From Entomortierella parvispora (Eukaryota; Mortierellomycota; Mortierellomycetes; Mortierellales; Mortierellaceae), in contig OY752150.1 in NCBI GenBank assembly GCA_963573315.1, positions 682,001 to 746,000 of the forward strand: a stretch of 64,000 bases of DNA. The letters run 5' to 3'. The stretch's first letter is position 1, and each line of letters starts with the position of its first letter. This document shows positions 23,615-34,605 of this stretch, piece after piece. Under the pieces are notes generated by a model. That model was not told the origin of the DNA and did no database searches. It saw only the letters and a list, made by a program, of their open reading frames with translations. The position numbers and the translations under genes were made by a program.

Positions 23615-26600
23615 TGGATGTGAGGGAGTGGTTTTGAGAGGGGGTGGGATGAGATTGGAGCGATGCGGCGGAGAGGATGGCGGAAGGGAAGGGAGAGGAA
23701 AAGGGGGGAGAGGAGAATATGGGCGATGATGGGGAAAAGAGTGAGGGAGGGAGAGAGAGAGAGAGAGAAGGAATGAAATGAAATGAGTGAATGTGAAGAA
23801 GGAGGAGGAGGAGAGGAGGAGAAGAAGGAGGAGAAGGAGAAGGAGAGTGGAATGGACCAGATGGAGGAGGACGAGGAGGAGAAGGAGGACGAGGAGGAGA
23901 AGGAGGAGGATGGAGAAAGGAGGGAGGGGGGATTCCTGGGATTATTGAAAGGGATTGGAAAAGGAAGGGAACACAGAAACTATTCATAATGAAAAACACC
24001 GCGAATATATTTTTTATTGTGGGTTTTAGGGACGGGCGTGAATTGTGCGTGTTTGTGCGTGTGCCTTGCCTGGGTCTGTGCCCCTGTTTTCTGTTTTCTG
24101 GCAGAGCGCGCAAGGGCGTGCGAGAGTGCGGCCCTTGGAGCGAGTCGATCCCATTGTTTCCTGTCCCTGCCGCCCCTCTCATCTCCCTTGTGCTCCTCTT
24201 CCCGGCCAAATGCAATGGCAAGGGACGCGGCAGGGGTGTGTTTCTTTCTTTGGCTTCCTCTTCTCATTTTTTTTCCTTCTCTCTTCTCTCTTGCGGTGTG
24301 GCAAACAAAGAAAAAAAAGTTTTCTCCGTTTGTCTGTCCTGTCGGTCTTTCTTGTTGATCCGCCGTGCAACCTTGTGCTCCTGGACCTCGATGGAGCGGG
24401 ACTTTGCATGGCAAACAAGGCATGGGACACACTTGCATCTTCTGTCCTGTGCAAACCGACCGAGGGAAACACGCAATCTCGATGCAGGGGATCTGTTGTC
24501 TCCCTCCCACCTCCACCCTCCCCCTCCTTTTTTTTTGCATAAAACACAATTGAGAGCAAGACCACCCTTTCGGCCCACATGGCTTGCTCTCTTTTCTCTT
24601 CAATGGCAACTACCGAGCAAGAAATCAAGTATGTAAAAGGGCAGGGCTTGAGTGCGGGGGCATGTTCTCTTTTAGTCGACTATTGCTTTTGTTACCCTCT
24701 TTCCAAATGCCTCGCCTTTTTGTTATTGTTCTTGCAGCTCTTCCCCACACAAAGATCGAAAACAATACAACATCATCCAGAGAGAACGAGAGAACTCGGT
24801 CACTGCTCTCGTTGTGTTATAAGTTGTTAGTCCAGGACCTTTTTTTTTGGTTTTCATTTGTGCTACCGTTTACTCTCTTTTTTTTTTTTTGCTTCCGAGC
24901 TTGCCTTAGTTGCTGTCTCTCCTTCTCCCCCTTGCCTCTCCTTGCTAATCGGTGCCCACGCGCTCGAGAAGAATGGTTTCCAAACTCGCCCTGAAACAAG
25001 ACACCTGTTGTTCCCTTCGACGCCCCAAACTCCAGATACTCCTGCTTCCTCTATTATCAGTGGACCCAAAAAGGTCAAAGAATGTCAAAGAAACACGTTA
25101 GTAAAAAGAACCACGGACAACCTGGACTTTGTGTTCATGGGCAATTGTAGGCTCCAAGGTGTACATGAATGATTCGTGGGACACGAGAAAACAAATGGTC
25201 CACACCACTGGTTTATTGTTCGGCAGATTATGGCAAAGGGTGAGCACCAACTTCAAGAATACAAAAAATTGGCGGGAATCGCGCGTTTTTGTCGGTGTCA
25301 ACGGGTTTCTTTCATCTTCTTGCCCTTCTCTCTCTCCCCTGCAAGGGTTCTCTGTTTTTTTTTCAGATGGACTCATTCTCTGTCCCTCGATCCCTTCATC
25401 TAGTCTCGTGCGCAATGCCTGTCCATCTACCCCTTGGGATCTTTTAAGAGCGCTAAAGAAGGAAAAGGCGCAGATCTAGCAGCAAGGGGAAGAACAATAC
25501 CCAAAAATAAAAACTTTCAGGAACTTAGACTGTTTCGAACTATGTTGTACTATGTTGTCACCCTTGCCAGCCTTCGTTCAATCAGATTCTTAGAAGGAAA
25601 GTGGATTGAACCCTCTTTTCCTCCGACTTCATGAACAACTGTTGTAAAAAAAAATGTTTGTTCTTCCGGTTGAGTTTCACAGCAGAGTTCATTTGTTGGC
25701 GTGGGTTGCTGGTGAGGTACAGCAACGGCACATGATAAGAGTCTCTGCTGCAGACACCGTCACCATTCTACACTATATAACAAGAACGAAAGGTTGTTTT
25801 CGTTCGCTTACGAAAAAGAAATAAAGAGGATGGTGAGGCGGCAGAGTTCAAGGGGGGAAACTACTGGCAGGTCTTCTGGTGTTCTCCCCTCTCTCTTTGG
25901 TCTTGCAGACCTACAGACTTCGTCGTTCACCTGTGCTGTGGACTACAATGTTGGGAGTGACAGACTCGTGATCAGAGCAACGTGACTTCAAGACGCGTTC
26001 TGCTAGTGAGGCCATGCCTCCATGACGTGTTGTAAGAAGAGCCCTGACAAAGAGGCCCGAATAATGGGAAACGAAGAGGGGTCACTTTGATGTTCGTGGT
26101 CAGTTGCTTTGTTGATAACAATTCCAAGTACCGCTTGTGCGCTCCAAAGCACGAAATCAGGAATGGGTCGCGCTTTGGAGCGCGTGCAGCGTGTGCGACT
26201 CTGTGTTTGTGCACACAACAACATGTTTTGACAGATCCCCTCGGAGGAAAGTCATTCCGTCCGCGATGAAGACGAACTTTTCTTGAGTGTGTGTTGCTCT
26301 TGATTTAGGGTGTCTCGTCAATTAGCGTCGCTGTCGCTAGGCTGTTAATCTCCTTTACGGTATTTCTCTACTACGCTCGAGAACTCAACGTGGCCGTGTT
26401 GAAGCATCCGACTGTGCGCCGTAAGTCATTTATTAAAAGACATTGAAAGGACAGAACTGCGGACCTCGCCAGTACTTCCATGCGCTTGTCCCTGTGTCTG
26501 TTCAGATATGCAGAAAACAGCGGAAGGGCGAGCTTATTTCATTCACTTGGCAATGCACCCTGACGCATCGCAAATTTTGTGTTGTTTGTTTGATGGACCA

Positions 26601-28267
26601 TGCGATTGTCCTGCCTCAGGTACTTGGATTTGTCCGCGGGGGAATGAAGAAAAAACAACGGTCTGCCCTTTGGGGTTTCGGTGTTTGTGCAGAAGTATGA
26701 AGGGTGAACGTGGAATAAGGCTGCTATTTTCAGATCATCTCTCCCCTCTCTCCAATGTTCAACATCCACATCCGCAAGACAAAAGAGATACCACCACTGC
26801 ATCTTTGTTTTTTTTTCTTGAGAGTTTTTTGTACGTCTGTGCCACCACGACTCAGACGCTGTTCATTTCGAAGAAGAACTGTGCCTGTCCATTCATCCAC
26901 GGCTTTCGTTGCTGGAATGAGCTGATCAAATGTGGAGTTGTTGTGCGCTCCTCCTTCCACTCGCCTCCCTACCACAACAGCACCAAGAACACGTTTTGTT
27001 GACAACAACCGTTTTGTTATTTTTGCAATGAAGGAAAATGATCGGAGCGGGACGCGAGACGCGTTTTCTCAATGAGGGTTTCGGACAAGAACCAAAAGGA
27101 AAAAAGTTGCAGAAATGTTGGAGTAGATGGCTTTTGTGCCACAGGTCAGACATTGTTAGTGCGCTCAGAGAGAGGACAGCAGGCGGTTGTGAGCGAATGG
27201 TGGACTAATGCATTTGAAATCCATTTCGCAATGAGATGAGCGCGAGACCTTGAGTGACAAACAAAAGACTACCTGGAGGACCGGATGGACGACCGTCCAG
27301 CATCAACGAAAGCAACCACAGAAGGTACAGGCGACGGAATACTTTGGACTGAACGAACATGCACCCAGGACAGATAGAAAACGAATAAATACCCGCATCT
27401 GAGTCCAATCTCCCCTGGATCTGATTCTTTCGTTTGCTTGATCTCGACGCACTCACCCATCTGTTCCTCACTGCACTCACCTTCACCCTTTCCACCTTCC
27501 TACTTTACAACATCTTCAGTATCGACATCCCCAGCAACGCAACCTTAGCAACCTCATCATCGCCACCACTGCCACGTTCCATCTTTTTCAACCCCATCAT
27601 TTTCTCCGATCCTCGTATACATACTGTACCTCGAGCACATACCTGCCATCACCAACAGCAGACAGGCAGACTATAACCTAAATCACGTAAGCAAATCCCA
27701 GTGGGCAGCCCCAACTTGCGACATTATTGCCCTACTGTACTTCCCCTTGCCTTCCCGATCTCAACCCAATCGGACAAATGCTTCAGCTTGTTTGTTCACG
27801 CTGTCGCCTTCTTGGATTGGTTCCTGCGATCCTCCTGTCAGTCTCCGTGGCTCTCTTTTTTTTTTTTTTTTTTTTTTTTTGGAGTTTCTCGCTTTCCTCC
27901 TGTTCACTTTTTTCCTTCAACGTGCGTCTGCAGTTTACCCCTGGAACACCCTGCCTCCCGGGGGTTTGCTGCATGATTTTGTTGTTGTTTTTGCCTGATC
28001 TTTTTGACCCAGGCCCAGAGGAGAAAAAAAGAGAGCACAGGCGCTCAAGGCCGACACAACGAAATCGACGGCACCAATTGCCGCCTTTCTTTGGTTCATC
28101 TTGCGTTCAGTCGGAGGTGATCTTTTGCACTCTTCCTGTGTGGGGGTGTCGCGCACTTCGTTGGTTGGTTTGTGTTGTTTGCCACCACAAAAGAAGAGCA
28201 GTGAGAGAGAGGGAACAAAAAAAAAAAAAAAAACTCACTTGTGCCTCCTCCGCCGTCTCGTTGTTCC

Positions 28268-28301
<34 letters not shown>

Positions 28302-29332
28302 TGCACTCGTGCAAACATTCACAAACAATACATTCCTGCCCACTCATTCCTTCAGATTCATTCTGCTTCATCAACCGAATTGCCCAAACGAGTCCAGCAC
28401 AACAACAATTGCTCTTGTTGGACTGTGGCGCTGCAGCGTTTGTCTGAGTAAGCCATCAACTGAGACAAACAAACATTTCAGCGACAGCCAGAAGGACGAC
28501 GAAGGAGCGGAACAGCAAAGATTGACAGAACGGACAGACAGACGGTGGGCCAGCATGACACAGCCTCAAGGCACCGCCTCATGCCTGCCCATTGTTTGTC
28601 TGCTGGAGCGACACTGTGGACGCACTCCAAGGACACACTCGGTCCCTGCTCCCTGCTCACTCCACTCCTTTTTTTATCTTCTTTTTGCGCCTCATCGTCG
28701 GGCCGTTGGCTGCCTTGCGGCGGCCTTGCCTTGACTTCCTTGTCCAACTGCCCTGAAATCCTTATTTGCGCTTCTTTTTTCCCTCTCGACCATCTTTTAT
28801 TTTTGTTTGATTCCCTCGGGTCTTCCTTTCTCCCCCTGCAACGCTACTGCTCTCAGCGTCCTGTCATCCGTTCCATTGCTCTCTCACTCCTCTGTTTTCC
28901 TTTTCTTTTTCTCCGTCCTCTTCCTTCCTCTCCTTTCTTCTTCCCTGTCTGTCGTGCTCTGTCTCGCCCGTTGTCCGATTCTTTCCCAGCTGACACCTCC
29001 GCCCCCAACCCCCTCTTCCTCTTCCTCTTCCTCTTCTCAACCCTTGACAACAACCTTCCCGATCCTTGATCTGGCATTGGTCACCCCCATCCACTCCCCC
29101 CCCCCCCCCCCCCTGTACTCTGCCTCTACTGCAACGCTGTCTGGCACATCAGATAAACGCATTTACAATCAGCCGAGTTAGACTATAAGAGGCAAGGGTC
29201 GCCCACTTCTTCATTCTTTCTCTGCTCTCTCTCTCTTCAATTGCACAACAAACTCTCTCTTTATCTTGTACATCTCCCAGATATTCATTCAGACAACAAT
29301 ACTTATCGTGCTTTATCTTCTCCACCACACCT
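23615..29332. promoter_or_regulatory. 5.7 kb divergent upstream region between the hybrid kinase and SKN7-type genes
   Basis: No convincing protein or RNA gene was found in this long gap. It is the upstream region of both the kinase (minus) and the SKN7-type regulator (plus), so promoters and untranslated leaders of both must lie here. It contains purine/pyrimidine-biased tracts: a GGA-rich stretch at about 23740-23935, a T25 run at 27856-27880, a CT repeat at about 28270-28302, and a C18 run at 29096-29113. CT-rich sequence with CTCTC and TCTTC elements continues close to the SKN7 start, typical of leaders of fungal genes. Open frames such as 27727-28734 are made of these tracts and show no protein domain. 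Confidence 0.6.
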
Positions 29333-30862
29333 ATGAACTCTCAGTTTACGACTATTCAACAAAAGAGATTACAAAGTAGAGACCCCATTGTCCAATATCC
29401 CAACCTGAGTTCCCGCGTTAAGAAACGTTCCATGGCGGCACAAAGCCTGCTAGAGCCAGAAGCTTCACCCACGACGACGACGGTGCTCGACACGGACATG
29501 ACAGCTGTTCCCTCAGAGGACATGGATACCCATTTGCTGGGAGTAATCCTCTCTCCTCCAACAGGGCACGGCGTGCCAGACTTTGTCAAGAAGCTGTATC
29601 GGTAAGTCCCAAAACAAAACAGCAAAATAGTCGTTAATTAGAGTGACACATGGCGTTGGGTGGCAGGGTTCTTCGACACAGCCACTGTGGGAAAATTAGA
29701 CAGTTGCCTCCATTTGGTTAGTCCGTTTTTTTTTCTTTGTTTTCATTCCTTCGGGATATTAATTGTATGTAAACCTCCCTTCGTACTGCCCTGCTTTTGA
29801 ACAGCATGCTCGAGGAGAAGGAGCACGACCGCATTGTCTGCTGGGGGAAGAGCGGCGAGACGTTCGTCGTCCGAGAACCCAATGAGTTTGCAAAGGCCAT
29901 TTTGCCAAGACACTTCAAACACAACAACTTTGCGAGCTTTGTGCGACAGCTCAACAAGTATGATTTCCACAAGATCAAAATGACTGAGGACTCACCCCGA
30001 CCCTACGGCGACCAAGCCTGGGAGTTCCAACACCCAAAGTTCAAGATTCACCAGAGCGATTTGCTTGAAGAGATCAAGGTATGAATAGCACGAATGACCG
30101 CAATGATCATGGCGTGCAAGTCCACTTCATCCCAGGCCGTTCCCTGTTGCCTGACCTGATGCCTCATCCTTCTTGATCACCATTGTGTAGCGCAAGACCC
30201 CGACGACGAGAAAGGTTCCCACAGCCACAGCAACCTCTTCCTCGCCCGACCCACATCAGTCCACGCCAGACAACCACTTTGCCCAACTGAGCTCCATGCA
30301 GCGGATGCAGGATGACATGAGGGAGCAAATCGATGCCTGCCATGCGAAGATGGAATCTCAGGAGCGAGTCCTGCAGAATCTTCTCAAAGTCCTTGGATAC
30401 CAGAGTGCCTGTAAGGGACCCGTGTTCTTCTTAATGAGGGCTTACCAGTTAATATTATCTCACTGACAGCTTAAACCCTTCTCGTCTCCTCTTTCTCATG
30501 TTCTTTTCTCCTCTGCCCTTTTCCTCTTGCAATCAAAGCCGATGGTTCTCTCAACGCCGTCAACAATCCCTCTAAACTGGCCAGCAAGGTGAAATCGGGC
30601 AAGGTCAAGACTGCTTCCACCGTCCTTGCCCGTCCTGCTCATGTGGCCGAGACGGGCGCCATGTCCAAAGGTCTCTCTGCTGTCCAGCAGCATCTTAAGA
30701 AGCGCACGGGGCCGATCGGTCAGTTTGACACCTTTCAGCATGTCATTCAAGCCGATAACCAGCCCTCCACTACCCCACAGACGAATCAGTTTCAACAGCA
30801 GCAGCAGCAGCAGCAACAGCAACAACAGCAACAACAGCAACATCAGCATCAGCATCAGCATC

Positions 30863-30929
<67 letters not shown>

Positions 30930-32549
30930 GCAACAACAACAGCAACAACAACAACCGCAACATCATCCACATCATCCACATCAAAACCAGCAACATACAG
31001 TCTTTTCTTCGCCTCCTTCTTCCTCCTCCTCTTCCATGTCAAATATGGCAATCTCCTCTTCCTCTTCCATGCCCCTCCAATCGATGTCTTCACTTTCAGT
31101 GACTTCGTCGTCCAGTGCACAGTTTGCACCAATTTTATCTACGAGCACGTATGGAGATAATGTTTATCCGCTCTCGCTCGTCAATCAGGATCCTAACATG
31201 GGCCCCTCTTCATTACCACCTCGGTCTCGTCCATTTCAGTCATATCAAGATCAACAGCAGCAACAACAAGTACATCAGCAACAGCAGGACAGTCAGCGCT
31301 TCAACAACCAGTCTGTCGCCGCCACTCCTAACTGGGCCATGGCACCCAAGGTCCTGCTGGTGGAAGACGATGATACCTGTCGGCAACTCAGCTGTCGATT
31401 GCTTCGTATCTTTGGCTGTGCATTCGATGTTGCCGAGGATGGTTTGGCAGCTGTTGGGAAGATGAGCCAACAGAAATATGATATTGTTCTCATGGTAAGC
31501 CAGGGGAAACCTCTTCTCGTCCTTTTCTTCTTGACGGGCCTAATTTCAGCCCCTAATGAGTACCTACTTGTTCCTGTCGACTTTTCTAGGATATCATGAT
31601 GCCAAACTTGGACGGTGTCTCTGCAACAAGTCAAATCCGACAATTTGATGGGGTTACACCTATCATTAGCATGACCTCAAATACGACCGCGCACGACATC
31701 ATGACTTACTTTGCCAATGGCATGAACGACATTCTTCCAAAACCTTTCTCGCGTGCCAGTCTCTTGAACATGCTTGAAAAGCACCTGCAGCATCTCCGGT
31801 TCATCAAGCTTGGGGAAGGAAATGCACCTCCTTTGATGGAAATGAATGGTGGCCACAACAACTCGATCGGCGCAAGTAGCAGTCATAGCGATTCCAGTCA
31901 CCATCAGTTAGGAGTGGGCGATGGTGGGATGTTGATTCTCAACGGCGTTGACTCATCCTTGAGCGGAGGAGGAGCTGGACGCACCGGGGGACGGGATTCC
32001 TACGGAGGACGCAATGATCTCAAGCAAGTTAATGAGGACACGAGTGATAATTCGTCCTATGACTTGCAGTCCCTGAGCTATGAGGAGATGATGGACTCCA
32101 TGGAGAGAGCCACTCAGGACTATACACGGTCGCAGGGTCACCCCGCTTCTCGCAAGCACAGTCTTGGGGGCAACATGGACAGCAACAACATGCGCCACAC
32201 AGCTGCATCCTCAATGCCCCCTTCCAGCTCTGGATATACAACAAACACGACCGCGACCCTGACATCACCTATGAGCCACCATCCGCAGAGTGATCCTTAT
32301 GGGGAAGGTCCCCATACGACCTCGTTTTCACCAAACCTCGACGCGTCTTATGGCCATCAGCAACACTCGCAGCAGCAGCAGCAGCAGCACCAACAAAATA
32401 TGAACTTGATGTCAATCAAGTCTGAATCAACCTTTCCAGGATCAGATTCACTCTTGAGTGAAAATTCTCTTTTGGGTCAAAGCCAACAGCAATATCTGTC
32501 GTCGACACTGTTCGGTCGTAAACGAAGTAAACATGACACCAATGAGTAA
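29333..32549 (+). CDS. SKN7/PRR1-type response regulator (HSF DNA-binding domain plus receiver)
   Basis: Five exons (29333-29601, 29805-30078, 30191-30410, 30539-31494, 31590-32549) predict 892 residues. An HSF-type DNA-binding domain (about 81-178) begins [14 protein letters not shown] and contains [20 protein letters not shown] and [18 protein letters not shown] coiled coil follows (about 216-252), then a Gln-rich tract (about 340-395), and a receiver with [10 protein letters not shown], phosphoacceptor Asp 574 in [19 protein letters not shown] and ILPKPF. This order is diagnostic of SKN7/PRR1, the nuclear regulators of oxidative-stress and cell-wall/osmotic responses that accept phosphate from a YPD1-type carrier. 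The tail is Ser/Gly/Gln-rich. The last intron falls exactly before the phosphoacceptor Asp codon. A possible poly(A) signal AATAAA lies about 90 bases after the stop. The gene is divergent from the large hybrid kinase. Confidence 0.93.
30792..30960 (+). repeat. CAG/CAA microsatellite coding for polyglutamine
   Basis: CAG and CAA triplets with interspersed CAT codons encode a Gln tract of about 55 residues with His interruptions, between the coiled coil and the receiver of the SKN7-type protein. CAA and CAG are mixed at the ends, but the middle is an almost pure CAA run (about 30862-30930) and is likely to vary in length between strains. Confidence 0.95.
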
Positions 32550-32723
32550 CTCGAGTTTCTCGCCCACAAATCCAGTCACCATCACTTTTTTTCATGTCCC
32601 CTCTCTTTCGCACATCTTGTATAGTAACGCACCTCCAATAAAAGCAACAGAACGACTCTGGTGGTATTATATTCATTATTTGTTGTTCTTAGGTTCATTC
32701 AAAATACTTGGGATTTAGTGGTT

Positions 32724-34605
32724 TTAGTAATCAGAGCGAGGAGCGACACCCTTCTCGGCCATGATGTCCTCAATTGGACGCGCCCGCGTCTCGGGGATGA
32801 AGTACCAGGTGTACAAAAATCCGAGGGCGGACAAGGCGGCAAAGAGGATGAATGTGCCATCGCCAAGACCCTGGTTCAAGGAAGGGAAAACCAACCCAAT
32901 CACAAAGTTGGTACCCCAGTTCACGGCCGTGGCGAGTGAAGACGCGGGGGAGAGGGCATAGGTGGGCAAGAGCTCTGACAGCAACAACCAAGGGATGGGA
33001 CCCAATCCAATGGCAAAGAACGCAGTGTAAAGGAAGACTGAAACCACGACCAGGACACCGACGTTGGCATAGGCACCGATGACCAAAAGAATCGATGAGA
33101 TCGCAACGCCTGCAAGAGATACCAACAACAAGGTGCGACGACCAGTCCTGTCAATCAAAAATACAGAGGCCAAGGTTGCCAACATGTTGCAGATGGACAC
33201 ACCGACAGTGATGTATCTCGAGTTGCCGGCGCCAAAGACGTTTCCGAGGAAGGAAGTCGAGTAATAGATCAAGCCGTTGATACCAGAGGCCTGCTGGAAG
33301 AAATGGATCATGATACCAATCACGGCCAATCCTTTGCACTCGGATGTGAAGAGACGACGAATACTGTAGCTGTGGGGGGTAGGAGATCCAGTGGAAACAG
33401 ATGCGGCCGTGACGGGGACCTCTGGTTCGTTCTTGAGGTGGGCTTCCTCAAAGGCTGAGTCCTGAGTGACACCATTGTTGGTTGCGCTGGCGTTTCCTTG
33501 CCCCAAAAGCAACTGAACCATATCCGAGAACTCTTGCTCAATGTTGGAGTGGGTTCCACGCAATTTTTGGAGAGAGTGACGAGCTTCCTGAAGACGGTTC
33601 TTGGAAACAAGGTAACGAGGAGATTCGACCAAAGAAGGCAACATGAACAACTGAATCAATGCAGGGATACCGTTGATTGCCAAGAGGATACGCCAAAGGG
33701 GAGGAGTGCTCAAGCCCAAACCGATCAAGTTGGAGATCAAGATTCCAATGACGATCAAGAGCTGGTACATTGTTCCCATCGTTCCACGACCCTTAATCGT
33801 TGAGATCTCGCCCAAGTAAGTGGGGGCGACGACTCCTCCAAGACCGCAGGCGAAGCCAATCACAATACGACCGACAATGAACTGGGCCTGATGGTAGGTC
33901 AATCCGAGCAAGAGGGCGCCGAGAATGAAGAACAAGTTACTGATGAACATTGTGCGAATACGACCAAACTTGTTTTGCACTGATCCGCCAGAGAGACCTC
34001 CAACCAAGGCGCCTAAGCAAAAGGATCCCACCGCGAAACCCTGGAAAACGAGATGGAGCAAAACAAACAAACAAGCAAACGTTAATACCAAAAGGTAAGT
34101 GTCGATCAACGTTAATCCCTCTCACAGATCACCCCCCCCCCCCCTGCTCTTTCTCCCGTCTCGCGTTGCAACCATCGATCCGCCTCAGATCTCTGCAAAG
34201 CCTCGGCTCTCAATAACCCCATTGTGTTTGTCCTCCATGTTAAGGTTGGCACTCAACGGGCTTTCCTCTTCTTTTTTTTTAGTGGTGCTATCGCGATAAC
34301 AAACACACTTGATCAAGCTCCCAGCACACGGACACCTTGTCGATCCTTGGGTCCAACTTTGTCCAAACACGTTATCCTCTTTTCTTTAATGCACTTACCC
34401 AAAGGAGATCTGCAAAACGGAAGCAATTAGGGAATCCATGCTCAATTGTGTACGGATTTGGACCGCAATTGCCGTCTATGCCACGAATCGCTGACTCTGG
34501 CACGTTTGGTGAACCGATCACATAGCCGATCGATAATGATGTTAATGAAGCCAAGAGACCTGCATAGACCATATAGCCAGGGAACCCGAGTTCTCGAGAA
34601 TCCAT
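32724..34605 (-). CDS. MFS sugar transporter (HXT/GLUT family)
   Basis: Two exons (34605-34399 and 34040-32724) predict 507 residues with about 12 membrane helices. Family signatures: GRIRTMF after helix 2, GFACGLGGVVAPTYLGEIS near helix 4, VESPRYLV at the start of the central loop, QQASGINGLIYYST (helix 7, the sugar-contact region), DRTGRRTLL after helix 8, and IPETRARPIEDI after helix 12. The central cytosolic loop is long and Ser/Thr/Glu-rich. The start ATG at 34605 leads directly into helix 1 (YMVYAGLLASLTSLSIGYVIG). A facilitator or proton symporter for hexoses at the plasma or vacuolar membrane is expected; substrate cannot be told from sequence. The gene converges on the SKN7-type gene, 175 bases between stops. 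The intron contains a C13 run (34132-34144). Confidence 0.92.

Noticed and set aside
27727-28734. Long plus-strand open frame upstream of the SKN7-type gene
   Set aside because: It is made of poly-T, CT-repeat and A-run translations, has no domain and overlaps equally open frames. It is more likely leader or intergenic sequence.
34122-34144. ATCACCCCC sequence resembling a sterol regulatory element near the INSIG region
   Set aside because: It is the edge of a C13 homopolymer inside an intron of the sugar transporter gene and over 3.7 kb from the INSIG start.
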